Shown here piece after piece: positions 14,431-22,813 of a stretch of 57,456 bases of DNA. The notes beneath the pieces are model-generated. The model had not been told where the DNA came from. It worked only from the letters and a program-made list of their open reading frames with translations, and made no database searches. This DNA comes from a virus. How positions within the stretch are numbered: position 1 is the first letter of the stretch; each line of letters starts with the position of its first letter. Location of the stretch: positions 1 to 57,456 of the IMG/VR virus record IMGVR_UViG_3300036823_000129; one strand, written 5' to 3'. A program made the position numbers and the translations under genes.

Positions 14431-16463
14431 CGGCCACGTTCGCCGAGGACACCCAGCTCGCGATCAAGCAGCTGCAGCGCTCATGCCCGGCGTGCGCAGG
14501 CCTGGGGGTCCTCGAGGCGACCGACATCTTCTGCGGCGCCGGCGGGTCGTCGCTCGGACTCGAGAACGTTCGCTGTCACGCCTGCGGCCGCTCGCTGATC
14601 GTCGTAACGCAGGCGCTGAACCACTGGGACCTCGCCGTCGAGGCGCACAACTACAACTTCCCGTTCGCCGACCACGACGTCCACGACGTCCAGGGCATCC
14701 ACCCGAAACGGTTCCGGAGAACACCGCTGCTCTGGGCGTCCCCTGGCTGCGGTTACCACGCGTTCTGCCGTGGGCCCAAGGAATCGACGGAGGAGGCGCT
14801 CCGCTCGCGCGCGACCTTCAACGACATCATCCGCTGGACGGAATACCACCGCTACGACGCCGTGATCGTCGAGAACGTGATCGAGGCGCGGCTCTGGTGC
14901 GACGACGCTACCCACGGCGAGAAGTGCAACTGCGGCTCGCATTTCGACTGGTGGCGCGCCCAGATGGAGCTTCTCGGTTACGAGAGCCAGATCGTCTTCT
15001 TCAACTCGCAGTTCGCGCTCCCGACGCCGCAGTCACGCGACCGGATGTACGTCGTGTTCTGGCGCAACGGGATCCGCGCGCCCCTGCTCGACTTCGCGCC
15101 GATCTCGTGGTGCTCGACGTGCGAGACGGTTGTCCGTGGCCGCCAGGTGTGGAAGCAGGCGGGGAAGCGGACAGTGCGGGCGCAGCCTGGGAAGTTCGAG
15201 TGGGGCCGCTACGGCGCGCAGTACCTCTACCGCTGCCCCGAGTGCGCCGACCCGGTCGCGCCGGCGGTCACGGGCGCCCGCACGATCCTCGACTTCGATC
15301 TGCCGGCGGAAAGGATCGGCGACCGGAAGAAGCCGCTGAAGCCGAACACCTACGAGCGGATCCGTGGCGGCCTCATCGACCTCGGCGCGCTCAAGCCGAT
15401 CGTGGTTCAGGTCGGCGGTCATCTCTACGAGCGCCGCCGCGGAGTGCGGGTGTGGAGCGTCGAGGCTCCACTGAAGACCGTTCACGGCACGAGCGACAAA
15501 GCGGTGGTGTTCCGGTACGGCGGTCAGTCGCCAGCGCCCCGCGCAGTCGGCGAGCCGATGAACACGATTACCGCCCATGACCGGCAGATCGGGCTTTGCG
15601 TTCCTGCCGGCGGGCAGCGCGCCGACGCGAAGTCGCTCGGCGAACCGACTCACACGGTGATCGGGAACGACCGGCTCGGCGTCGTGATCCAGAACATGGC
15701 GAACAACGGCGCGCGGCCGCTCGAGCAGCCCACGCCCCCAGTAACCACGGGCGGCAACCACATGCTCGTGCTGCAGAAGTCGAGCAACGGCATCGGCCGC
15801 ACCGAAGGCGAGCCCGTCCCGGCCATCACCGCGTCGAGCGGCGAGCACATGCTCGTCCAGGTCAACCGCGGATCGAAGGGCAAGTCGCGCGACCGGAACG
15901 TCCAGGTGCTCGGCGAACCGACCCGCACGATCGCCGGGCATGGCGAGCTCGCGCTCGTCTCGCTCCGCAACCACGGATCGGCTCGGCCGCTCGACGAACC
16001 CGCGCACACACTCGCCGCGAGCGGCCAGCATCACGGCCTCCTTGTCTACAACGGCTCGCCCGGGTTCGTGCGGTCCCTCGACGACGCCGCGGGCACGGTC
16101 ACCGGCCGCGACAAGCAGAGCCTCCTCGTGCCCTACTACACGAACGGGCGCGCCCGTGGCGTCGACGAGCCGATGGGCGCCATCACGACCCGCGACCGGG
16201 AGGCGCTCGTCGTCACCGACGCCGACATCAACGAGTGCCTGTTCCGGATGCTGCAGTGGCCCGAGCTCCTCCGTGCGCAGCAGATGCACATGCACGGCGA
16301 CGGGCGCGAGTACGAACTGACCGCGAAACGGCGCGGGCCAACCGGCCGGATGCGGGAGCTCTCGAACGAGCAACGCGTGAAGATGATCGGCAACGCGGTC
16401 TCGTCACCGGTCGCGACGATGCTCGGCGCCGCTCTCGTCGACGTTCTGGCGAGGGCCGCATGA
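14427..16463 (+). CDS. C5-cytosine DNA methyltransferase with repeats
   Basis: A 678-residue enzyme. Motif I is DIFCGAGGS (33-41). Motif IV reads ASPGC (Cys108), so the usual PPC is PGC with the catalytic Cys kept. Motif VI is VEN (148-150), motif VIII QSRDRMYVVF, and motif X IGNAVSSPVA is at the C-terminus. Cys pairs at 20-23 and 50-53 flank motif I and may bind zinc. Residues about 345-600 hold about nine copies of a 25-35 residue repeat with consensus R-x-hydrophobic-x-EP-x-x-TIT...LV, in the target-recognition region. The enzyme probably methylates phage DNA against restriction. GTG start by GTGA overlap. Confidence 0.85.
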   Translation: MTATFAEDTQLAIKQLQRSCPACAGLGVLEATDIFCGAGGSSLGLENVRCHACGRSLIVVTQALNHWDLAVEAHNYNFPFADHDVHDVQGIHPKRFRRTPLLWASPGCGYHAFCRGPKESTEEALRSRATFNDIIRWTEYHRYDAVIVENVIEARLWCDDATHGEKCNCGSHFDWWRAQMELLGYESQIVFFNSQFALPTPQSRDRMYVVFWRNGIRAPLLDFAPISWCSTCETVVRGRQVWKQAGKRTVRAQPGKFEWGRYGAQYLYRCPECADPVAPAVTGARTILDFDLPAERIGDRKKPLKPNTYERIRGGLIDLGALKPIVVQVGGHLYERRRGVRVWSVEAPLKTVHGTSDKAVVFRYGGQSPAPRAVGEPMNTITAHDRQIGLCVPAGGQRADAKSLGEPTHTVIGNDRLGVVIQNMANNGARPLEQPTPPVTTGGNHMLVLQKSSNGIGRTEGEPVPAITASSGEHMLVQVNRGSKGKSRDRNVQVLGEPTRTIAGHGELALVSLRNHGSARPLDEPAHTLAASGQHHGLLVYNGSPGFVRSLDDAAGTVTGRDKQSLLVPYYTNGRARGVDEPMGAITTRDREALVVTDADINECLFRMLQWPELLRAQQMHMHGDGREYELTAKRRGPTGRMRELSNEQRVKMIGNAVSSPVATMLGAALVDVLARAA

Positions 16464-16816
16464 TCTGGCCCTTCAAGAAGCAGCACGCGCCCGCCGCCCC
16501 GGAACCGCAGGTCGAGGAGCAGACGACCGACCCGCCCAATCCCCGGCAGCAGCTCGACGCGATCGCGACAGGCATCGTCCACATGCTCAACCCGCACGCG
16601 TTCCGCGTCACGCACGGCGCCCCAGAGGGGCCGCTCACCCAGCCGAACGCCCGCACCGCAGTCGAACGCGAAGCGAACTGCACGAGCCAGCCATGGGAGT
16701 GGGCGAGCCACGTCTACCTCACCGCCCACGGTGAGCTCCGGTGGCGCTGCTGCGCGAACCTCTTCACCGACGACCACTCGCCGTACTGCGGAATGCCCGA
16801 GGGGAAGCAGCTGTGA
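16460..16816 (+). CDS. Small protein of unknown function
   Basis: A 118-residue protein beginning MIWPFKK, with a Pro/Glu-rich linker and a C-terminal region containing four Cys residues (NCTSQPWEW...RWRCCANL...YCGMP). It overlaps both neighbours (ATGA, GTGA). No recognised family. Confidence 0.55.
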   Translation: MIWPFKKQHAPAAPEPQVEEQTTDPPNPRQQLDAIATGIVHMLNPHAFRVTHGAPEGPLTQPNARTAVEREANCTSQPWEWASHVYLTAHGELRWRCCANLFTDDHSPYCGMPEGKQL

Positions 16817-17296
16817 TCTGGCGCTCGACGATCGAGACCGACATCGTCGCGAACGAGCTCGCCGACCGGCACTACAGCCGCCAGACCCCCGGGTGCGGAC
16901 AGGTCGGGCCGCCCGGCTCGAGGATCGTCCTCGTCAGCATCTGCGGTCGCGCGCTGTGGATCAGCCAGTACACCCGCTATCCGGACGACGGCCTCGACGC
17001 CTACCGCTGCTCCATCTTCCGGAACGAAGGCGCGGGGCTCTCCTCGACGCTGATCGCCGCGGCGATGGAGGTCACCGAGGAGAACTGGGGGCCAGCGCCT
17101 GACGGGTGGGTGACCTGGGTCGACGTTCGGCGGATCCGGTCAACGAACCCGGGCTATTGCTTCCTCGCGGCTGGCTGGAGCCGCGACGACGGGTGGTCGC
17201 CCGCGCGGGGGCGCCGCGGCCGCGTTCGGCTTCGCGCCGTTGCGAAACGGGGGGGGGCTTCAGCAGAAGCAGCTTGCCCTTGGAGCCGCGGCATGA
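16813..17296 (+). pseudogene. Phage protein with poly-G frameshift
   Basis: The frame from GTG 16813 encodes a recognisable phage protein (IWRSTIETD...ANELADRHYSRQ...GPGSRIVLVS-type pattern; VTWVDVRRIRSTNPGYCF...AGW). It continues without a stop into the Dam gene through nine G residues (17249-17257). If one G is removed, the frame instead ends ...LQQKQLALGAAA and stops at TGA 17294-17296, overlapping the Dam ATG by ATGA, exactly the local pattern. Either one G is a sequencing or replication slip, or slippage makes two products. Function unknown. Confidence 0.65.
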
Positions 17297-18285
17297 AAGC
17301 GACATCGACCTCGCGCAGCCCGATCCCATGGTTCGGCGGGAAACAGAAGCTCGCCGACCAGATCATCGCGCTCTTCCCCGCCCACGACAGCTATGTCGAG
17401 GTGTTCGGCGGAGGCGCAAGCGTTTTGCTCTCGAAGCCGCCGGCGACACTCGAGATCTACAACGACCTCGACGACGGCCTCGTCACGTTCTTCCGGGCGC
17501 TCCGCGACCAGCCAGACGAGCTCGTCCCGATGCTCGAGCTCAGCCCCTACTCGAGGTCCGAGTGGCAGCGGTGCCGGGAGACGTGGCGGGAGGAGGGGAT
17601 CACGGACGTCGAGCGCGCGCGGCGGTGGTTCGTCGTCGCCACGCAGAGCTTCGGCGCGATGACCGCCCGCGGCCGCGAAGGCTGGGACGAATCCGGCGTT
17701 CGGATCCCCGAGCCCGCATGGCGCCGCGAGCTCCGTGCCGGCGGCGGCCCCGCAGGATGGAAAGACGACCGGGGCCCGAACGGCGAGCGCCACCACGGCC
17801 GCGGCTGGGGCGGGGAACGGCTCGGCCGTATGTACCTCTCGAGGGCCGCGTCGAACGCGAACCGGATCGACCACATCTGGCGGTTCGTCGAGCGGCTCCG
17901 CGTCGTCCAGATCGAGAATCTCGACTGGCGCGCCTGCCTCGAACGGTACGACCACGCGGACGCGGTCTTCTACCTCGACCCGCCCTACGTCCCCGCGACG
18001 CGACGCGCGGGCGGCTACGAGCACGAGCTCGGCCCCGAAGACCACGAGGAGCTCGTCGAACGCGTCCTCGCGTTGACGGGTGTCGTTGTGATCTCCGGCT
18101 ACGACCACGAGCTGTACGCGCCGCTCGTCGACGTCGGCGGGTTCACCCGGCACGAGTACGGGGTGTGGTCGAGCGCCGGTCGGAAGCAGAGCGGCGACAA
18201 GCGCGACCGTCGCGTCGAGGTCGTATGGGCATCCCCGCACGCTGCGATGCCGACGCTCTTCACGGCCGCGGCGGGTGTCGCGTGA
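17293..18285 (+). CDS. Dam-type adenine DNA methyltransferase
   Basis: A 330-residue D12-class N6-adenine methyltransferase. It has the SPIPWFGGKQ start typical of Dam, FGGGAS motif I (38-43), a target-recognition domain in the middle, and the catalytic DPPY motif at 229-232. The C-terminus is REVVW-like (RRVEVVWAS). It would protect phage DNA from restriction or mark it. The ATG lies in frame with the upstream gene because of the G-run, so a fusion read-through protein is formally possible; conserved length says the enzyme itself starts here. Confidence 0.9.
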   Translation: MKATSTSRSPIPWFGGKQKLADQIIALFPAHDSYVEVFGGGASVLLSKPPATLEIYNDLDDGLVTFFRALRDQPDELVPMLELSPYSRSEWQRCRETWREEGITDVERARRWFVVATQSFGAMTARGREGWDESGVRIPEPAWRRELRAGGGPAGWKDDRGPNGERHHGRGWGGERLGRMYLSRAASNANRIDHIWRFVERLRVVQIENLDWRACLERYDHADAVFYLDPPYVPATRRAGGYEHELGPEDHEELVERVLALTGVVVISGYDHELYAPLVDVGGFTRHEYGVWSSAGRKQSGDKRDRRVEVVWASPHAAMPTLFTAAAGVA

Positions 18286-18290
18286 CGACG

Positions 18291-18473
18291 CTACGCGGGC
18301 TTCACGACGAGGCACCCATCGACGTCGTCGCCGTCCTCCGCGACCGTCACCGCGACCACAACGAGGCTGCTGTGGCCCTGGTGGATCCGGTCTCCGGGCG
18401 TCCACGTCGGCGTCGCAGCCCGGAACGTCCCGAGATCCTCACCCGTCTCGCTGAGCAATCGGAACGTCGGCAC
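18291..18473 (-). CDS. Antisense small protein in early operon
   Basis: A 60-residue minus-strand frame: MPTFRLLSETGEDLGTFRA, then WTPGDRIHQG, a VVVAVTVAE strand and a closing CLVVKP. This arrangement resembles a small beta-rich protein common in actinobacterial genomes, while the plus-strand frame at 18282-18494 reads as low-complexity Arg/His-rich sequence. However, the plus frame has perfect GTGA overlaps with both neighbours, so it cannot be excluded. Preferred call by protein quality; strand uncertain. Confidence 0.5.
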   Translation of the reverse strand: MPTFRLLSETGEDLGTFRAATPTWTPGDRIHQGHSSLVVVAVTVAEDGDDVDGCLVVKPA

Positions 18474-18490
18474 GACGCGGGAGGCTACCG

Positions 18491-18904
18491 GTGACCGCCA
18501 CGTTGTTCCCGACAGTCGAGCTGCTCGAGCACCAGTTCACCGAGCAGGTCATCGGCACGAAGAACAAACCCGGCATCGCCCGCCAGGTCGGGTTCCGGGT
18601 CTACCACACCTACCGCTCGAAACGGTCGGAGCCCGGGTGGCCTGATTGGGCGCTCGTCCGTGAGCGCTTCATCACGCTCGAGCTGAAGACGAGCTCGGGG
18701 AAGGTCAGCGACGCGCAGAAAGCATGGGGGCGCGACCTGATCTCCGGCGGCGTCGAGTTCTACATCCCTCGGCCCGCTGACCTCGACCTCCTCGCGCTCA
18801 TCCTCTCCTCCCGGGAGAACGCCGGCACCGGGCTGCTCTCAACGGTTGAGGCGCAGGCGGCACGGGAGTTGCTGCATGCGAAAACCGTGGAGGCGATCGC
18901 TTGA
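18491..18904 (+). CDS. VRR-NUC domain nuclease
   Basis: A 137-residue protein with the VRR-NUC signature: EPGWPDWALVRERFITLELKT, followed by GKVSDAQKAW and GGVEFYIPRP. The family is a PD-(D/E)XK-like fold used as Holliday-junction or flap nucleases in phages. The acidic and Lys residues of the active site (D in PDW, E-x-K in LELKT) are present. It fits the recombination and replication setting. GTG start overlaps the previous frame. Confidence 0.85.
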   Translation: MTATLFPTVELLEHQFTEQVIGTKNKPGIARQVGFRVYHTYRSKRSEPGWPDWALVRERFITLELKTSSGKVSDAQKAWGRDLISGGVEFYIPRPADLDLLALILSSRENAGTGLLSTVEAQAARELLHAKTVEAIA

Positions 18905-19353
18905 CCATCCTCGCCATCGCGCTCGCCGCGCTGCTCGCATGGGCCCTACTCCACATCGCCCTGACCACGGAGGAGGACGAGCTCGTGATCGCGGGCGCCG
19001 CGCTCACCGGCAGCCACCAAGTCGCGTTCTCGATCCATGTCCTCGAGCACGCCGTCGACCAGGCCCAGGCGCGCTACCCCGGCGACGACATCACCGGCGC
19101 AGCGATCGCCGCCGACGTCGCCAACGCGCTCGAGGAAGGACGCAACGGCAACCAGCTCACGGAAAGAGGCCGGTCGCTCCGAGGCGCCAAAGACGGATCG
19201 CAGCTCGCGTGGACACGAGCGGGCGAACGGATCTACGTGTGGAAGCCAGACGGTCCGCACAGGCTGATCGTGATCACCGCGCTCCCGCCCGTCGAGACCG
19301 CGCCGGTGGAGACGGCTGTCGCGCGGGCGTTGCGAAGGGCGATGGTCGCGTGA
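18901..19353 (+). CDS. Membrane-anchored protein of unknown function
   Basis: A 150-residue protein with a TTG start overlapping the previous TGA. Residues 2-20 form a hydrophobic segment (ILAIALAALLAWALLHIAL), either a membrane anchor or an uncleaved signal. The rest is alpha/beta with no known motif. Function unknown. Confidence 0.5.
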   Translation: MTILAIALAALLAWALLHIALTTEEDELVIAGAALTGSHQVAFSIHVLEHAVDQAQARYPGDDITGAAIAADVANALEEGRNGNQLTERGRSLRGAKDGSQLAWTRAGERIYVWKPDGPHRLIVITALPPVETAPVETAVARALRRAMVA

Positions 19354-19631
19354 AAGAGCTCACCCTTTTCGATCCGCCAGCCGCGATTCCGCGGTCGCTC
19401 ACGGATCACCAGGCCGAAGCGTTCGAGCACGTCCGGGAGGCCGGCCACGACGGCATCCGCGCGGACGAGCTCGGGCGCCTCATCGGATCCGCGCCTTTGC
19501 ACTGCCGCCAGAACGGGCTCTCGCTCCTGCAGGCATTGAAGAAGAAGGGGTGGGTGCGGCAGACGAAAGGCGGCGTGTACGTCGCGATCGAGCTCCCCAC
19601 CGGCGACGACTTCGGCGAGATCCCGTTCTGA
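19350..19631 (+). CDS. Small winged-helix protein
   Basis: A 93-residue protein with a winged-helix pattern: TDHQAEAFEHVREAGHDGIRADELGRLIG, then a second helix (NGLSLLQALKKKGWVRQ) and a beta wing (GGVYVAIEL). The C-terminus is acidic. Likely DNA-binding; role unknown. GTG start by overlap. A 46-base spacer with AAAGGAGAG follows before the next gene. Confidence 0.55.
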   Translation: MKELTLFDPPAAIPRSLTDHQAEAFEHVREAGHDGIRADELGRLIGSAPLHCRQNGLSLLQALKKKGWVRQTKGGVYVAIELPTGDDFGEIPF

Positions 19632-19677
19632 CCATCCCGACTTTCACCCGCACGACCAACCCAACAAAGGAGAGACC

Positions 19678-20007
19678 GTGAACAAGCTCTACCGGCAAGG
19701 CGACGTCCTCATCATCCCCGTCGCATCCATCCCCCACGCGACCGACGCGGTCAAGCGTGAGAACGGCCTCGTGATCCTCGCCCACGGCGAGATCACCGGC
19801 CACCACCACGCGATCGCCGACCAGAAGGTCGAGCTCGTCACAAGCCAGGAGGCAGACGAGCTCCGCACGTGGCTCTCGATCACCACCGACGAGCCCGTCG
19901 CTCTCACCCACCAGGAGCACGACACGATCATGCTCCCGCCCGGAAGCTATGAGGTGCGGAGGCAAAGGGAATACGCCCCTGACGCTCCGCGCAACGTCCA
20001 GGACTGA
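19678..20007 (+). CDS. Conserved phage protein, HEH and GHHHAI motifs
   Basis: A 109-residue protein I recognise as widespread in phages and bacteria by its pattern: RQGDVLIIPV, then VILAHGEITGHHHAI, then THQEHDTIMLPPGSYEVRRQREY. The His clusters could bind a metal. Start is GTG with AAAGGAGAG 8 bases upstream. Function unknown. Confidence 0.7.
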   Translation: MNKLYRQGDVLIIPVASIPHATDAVKRENGLVILAHGEITGHHHAIADQKVELVTSQEADELRTWLSITTDEPVALTHQEHDTIMLPPGSYEVRRQREYAPDAPRNVQD

Positions 20008-20012
20008 TCCCG

Positions 20013-20486
20013 ATGCCAGCGAGCAAGTCTGGGGTCTGGGTAAGGCCTCGTCACGGAACGATCACCGGCTACAAGAACTACCGCTGCCGCTGCGCGCCTT
20101 GCAAAGCGGCGAACGCTGCGTCGCATCGCCGGTGGGCGGCGAAGAACCGGCCGCACACGCGGAGCAAGGCACGCGATTACTACCGCGCGCATCCGGACCG
20201 TCGTCGCGTTCAGACGCTTCGGCGGTATGGGATCACCGCTGAACAGTTCGAAGGGATGCTGGAGGCACAGGAAGGTGCCTGCGCGATCTGCCACGCAGAA
20301 GAGGTCGTTCTGCAGGTCGATCACGATCACTCCTGCTGTCCTGGTCAGCGCTCGTGTGGCGGATGTATTCGCGGTCTGCTGTGCGCGAAGTGCAACACGG
20401 CGGTCGCGTTCTTCGACGACGATCCCGAGCGGCTCCGTCGGACGATCAGCTACCTGACGATCTCCGCTCTTGAGGCGGCGATCTGA
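20013..20486 (+). CDS. Recombination endonuclease VII family nuclease
   Basis: A 157-residue protein related to T4 endonuclease VII. The core has ITAEQFEGMLEAQEGACAICH, then LQVDHDH, a Cys-rich loop, and IRGLLCAKCNTAV. It forms a His-Cys zinc nuclease that cuts branched DNA or acts as a homing nuclease. An N-terminal basic Cys-pair region (CRCAPCKAAN) is added. It starts 5 bases after the previous stop. Confidence 0.85.
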   Translation: MPASKSGVWVRPRHGTITGYKNYRCRCAPCKAANAASHRRWAAKNRPHTRSKARDYYRAHPDRRRVQTLRRYGITAEQFEGMLEAQEGACAICHAEEVVLQVDHDHSCCPGQRSCGGCIRGLLCAKCNTAVAFFDDDPERLRRTISYLTISALEAAI

Positions 20487-21427
20487 TGACGAAGAAGAAG
20501 ATCGCTCAGCTCACAAGCGAGCAGGAGGCGGCGCTCCACGAGAGCGTCGCCTCCTGGCTCCAGACCGGCCGGAGCACCGAACGGTGTGACAGGGAGGCCT
20601 GCGAGGCGGCATGGACGGGCATGTACGCGAAGCTCGGCGAGCGGCGGCCGATGGTGCTCTGGTTCGACAGCCCCCTCGCGTGCATTCTGGCATGGGGGAT
20701 CCTGTCGCAGCTCGGCTCGCAGCTCGGCTCGCAGCTCCGCTCGCAGCTCGGCTCGCAGCTCGGGGTCCGCTGGGGCGGCGGCTGGTGGTCGTGGTACCCG
20801 GCGTTCTACTCCTGGCCCGAAGTGCACCTGGCCGACCAGGGCTTCGAATACGACAAGGAGGCATCGGAACGGCTCGGTCTGTGGCGGCAGGACGCCGAGA
20901 ACGCCCACTGGTGGTTCCCGTACAAGCCGCTGATCCTCGCCAGCGACCGCCCCACCACCCTCCAGGTCGACGAGGAAGGGCGGCTGCACAGCCAGACCGG
21001 GCCCGCGCTTCAGTACGCCGACGGGTACAGCCTCTACGCCTCCCACGGGGTTCGCCTCGATGACCGTCGGATCATCGAGGCGCCCGAGACGTTGACCTCC
21101 GCGGAGATCCTCGGCGAGCAGAACGTCGAGGTCCGTCGTGTGATGATCGAACAGTTCGGGATCGACCGGCTGATGTCGGAGGCGGCCGCGGTGCTCGTCG
21201 ACGCCGACGTCGACACGCACGGCCGGCCACGCGAGCTTCGGCGGCTGCCGATGCCAGGCGACGAGGACGTGCTCGTCATCCAGGTCGTCAATTCGAGCCC
21301 CGAGCCGGACGGGCACTTCAAGGACTACTGGCTACGGGTGCCGCCAACAGTCAGCACGTGCGTGGAGGCGGTCGCGTGGACGTTCGATATGACCGAGAGC
21401 GACTACCGGGTGGCGATCGAGACGTGA
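20486..21427 (+). CDS. DUF6745-like protein with QLGS repeats
   Basis: A 313-residue protein resembling the DUF6745 family. Residues about 70-95 consist of tandem QLGS-type units (QLGSQLGSQLRSQLGSQLG), typical of repeat-bearing members of this family. The C-terminal part is alpha/beta (DEEGRLHSQTGPALQYADG). Function is unknown, though relatives appear in accessory and possible immunity contexts. The DNA tandem repeat that encodes it is listed separately. Confidence 0.65.
   Translation: MTKKKIAQLTSEQEAALHESVASWLQTGRSTERCDREACEAAWTGMYAKLGERRPMVLWFDSPLACILAWGILSQLGSQLGSQLRSQLGSQLGVRWGGGWWSWYPAFYSWPEVHLADQGFEYDKEASERLGLWRQDAENAHWWFPYKPLILASDRPTTLQVDEEGRLHSQTGPALQYADGYSLYASHGVRLDDRRIIEAPETLTSAEILGEQNVEVRRVMIEQFGIDRLMSEAAAVLVDADVDTHGRPRELRRLPMPGDEDVLVIQVVNSSPEPDGHFKDYWLRVPPTVSTCVEAVAWTFDMTESDYRVAIET
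20708..20763 (+). repeat. Tandem 12-base repeat inside coding sequence
   Basis: About 4.7 copies of a 12-base unit (CAGCTCGGCTCG), with one copy varying at a single base. It encodes the four-residue period QLGS, so copy changes keep the frame. Slippage could vary the length of this region between strains. Confidence 0.85.
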
Positions 21428-22320
21428 GCGTGGCGATCGCCGGCGGCACGAAAATAGAGTGGTGCGACTTCACGTTCTCGCCCTGGTGGGGATGCGAACG
21501 CGTCTCGCCGGCGTGCGCGCACTGCTACGCCGCCGACTGGGCGAGATTCCGCGGGAAGGTCGACGACCTCTGGACAAAGACCGGGGAGCACCGGTTCCAG
21601 TTCATGAGCGACGCCCGGTGGCGGGAGCCGCTGAAGTGGGCCCGCAACGCACCCGAGGCCCTCGGCAGGCGACCACGGGTCTTCTGCGCGTCGATGGCCG
21701 ACGTGTTCGAGGAGCGCCCCGAGCTCGACGAGCACCGCGACCGGCTCTTCGACCTCATCTGCGCCACCCCGGAGCTCGACTGGCTGATCCTCACGAAACG
21801 CCCCGAGTTCGCGCACGAATGGCTCCGCGGGTTCTACTGGCGCACGCTCACCGACCCGTTCGTGAAGGTGCCGCTCCGGAACGTCTGGATGGGCGTGTCG
21901 ATCGAGAACAGCCGCTACACGTGGCGAGCCGACGTCCTCCGGGATCTCCCCGCCGCAGTGAAGTTCATCAGCGCCGAGCCGCTGCTCGGATCGCTCTTCG
22001 AGGACGCACGCTCACCCCGCCCGGCTGAGACGCCGACGCTCGACGAGCGCCGACGCGTTCGCGCACCCCTCAACCTGACCGGGATCGACTGGGTCATCGC
22101 CGGCGGCGAATCCGGGCCACGCTCCCGCCGCACCGACCCCACCTGGATCCGCGAGATCCTCGAAGCCGTCGACGAACAGAAAATCTGCCACGACCACCAA
22201 GTCTCGCTCTTCGTGAAGCAGTTGGGTGCCCGTCTAGCGAAGGAGCTTGGTCAGCGAGGCAAAGGGGACGATCCCTCTGGCTGGCCTGAGGATCTCCGTG
22301 TGCGGGAGTTCCCGCGGTGA
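21424..22320 (+). CDS. DUF5131 (phage Gp37/Gp68) family protein
   Basis: A 298-residue protein with the hallmark start TKIEWCDFTFSPWWGCERVSPACAHCYA, the VFCASMADVFE and WLILTKRPE strands, and a C-terminal WVIAGGESG region. The Cys-x(n)-CAHCYA arrangement resembles radical SAM iron-sulfur binding. Enzyme function is unproven. The last 70 bases overlap the antisense gene at 22251-22760. GTG start from GTGA overlap. Confidence 0.85.
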   Translation: MSVAIAGGTKIEWCDFTFSPWWGCERVSPACAHCYAADWARFRGKVDDLWTKTGEHRFQFMSDARWREPLKWARNAPEALGRRPRVFCASMADVFEERPELDEHRDRLFDLICATPELDWLILTKRPEFAHEWLRGFYWRTLTDPFVKVPLRNVWMGVSIENSRYTWRADVLRDLPAAVKFISAEPLLGSLFEDARSPRPAETPTLDERRRVRAPLNLTGIDWVIAGGESGPRSRRTDPTWIREILEAVDEQKICHDHQVSLFVKQLGARLAKELGQRGKGDDPSGWPEDLRVREFPR

Positions 22321-22760
22321 CGGCGTCCCTGAGAGTTCAGAGCGATGGCCGCGTCGCGGAGATCCTGTCGCGCTGCGATCTCCTCGGGGGTCATCCGCCG
22401 GCCGTTCACGGACGGCAACTTCACGAATCGCTGGACGAGTGCCGCCTGCTCAGCCTTCACCTGCAGGTACGGCTTGAGTGTTGCGCTAGCCGCGGCGGCC
22501 TGGGCGTTGGAGACCTGCCACATGTAGGCCGGGAGATTGTGCTCACGCGTGTTGTACTCGTAGACGCGCACTCGGCCACCGAACCGATCGGCGAGCAGTG
22601 TCGGAACCTGCGGTGTCACCTGGCTGAGTCCCATGATCGCGACGAAGTAGGTGACCTCCGAGCCGTCGGACACTCGCCGTTTGTATCGAGAAGAGATCGA
22701 GATGTACCCGTCGCAGTCGATGCAGCCGGCGAGATAGGGAAGCAACTGTCGATCGTTCAA
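22251..22760 (-). CDS. LAGLIDADG-type homing endonuclease (antisense)
   Basis: A 169-residue single-motif LAGLIDADG protein: LAGCIDCDGYI at residues 10-20, followed by the pattern of alternating strands and helices (EVTYFVAIMGLSQ, LADRFGGRVRVYEY). It would act as a dimer. It lies on the strand opposite to the surrounding operon, between two plus-strand genes that are here not overlapping, and its 3' end runs into the DUF5131 gene. This looks like a recent mobile insertion. Confidence 0.75.
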   Translation of the reverse strand: MNDRQLLPYLAGCIDCDGYISISSRYKRRVSDGSEVTYFVAIMGLSQVTPQVPTLLADRFGGRVRVYEYNTREHNLPAYMWQVSNAQAAAASATLKPYLQVKAEQAALVQRFVKLPSVNGRRMTPEEIAARQDLRDAAIALNSQGRRHRGNSRTRRSSGQPEGSSPLPR

Positions 22761-22813
22761 GCCGCGAATCTTACCGTGTGGCTGCAGCTAGGCACGCTTC
22801 CCAGGAGCGCCGC

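Noticed and set aside
15033-16373. Long minus-strand frame of 446 residues within the C5 methyltransferase gene
   Set aside because: Codon-shadow of a GC-rich gene; the plus frame has clear methyltransferase motifs.
18282-18494. Plus-strand frame with GTGA overlaps at both ends
   Set aside because: The protein is Arg/His rich without folded pattern, while the opposite strand encodes a plausible protein. Kept as an alternative in the finding.
20708-20763. Possible CRISPR-like repeat array
   Set aside because: Units are contiguous 12-base tandem copies within a gene with no spacers.
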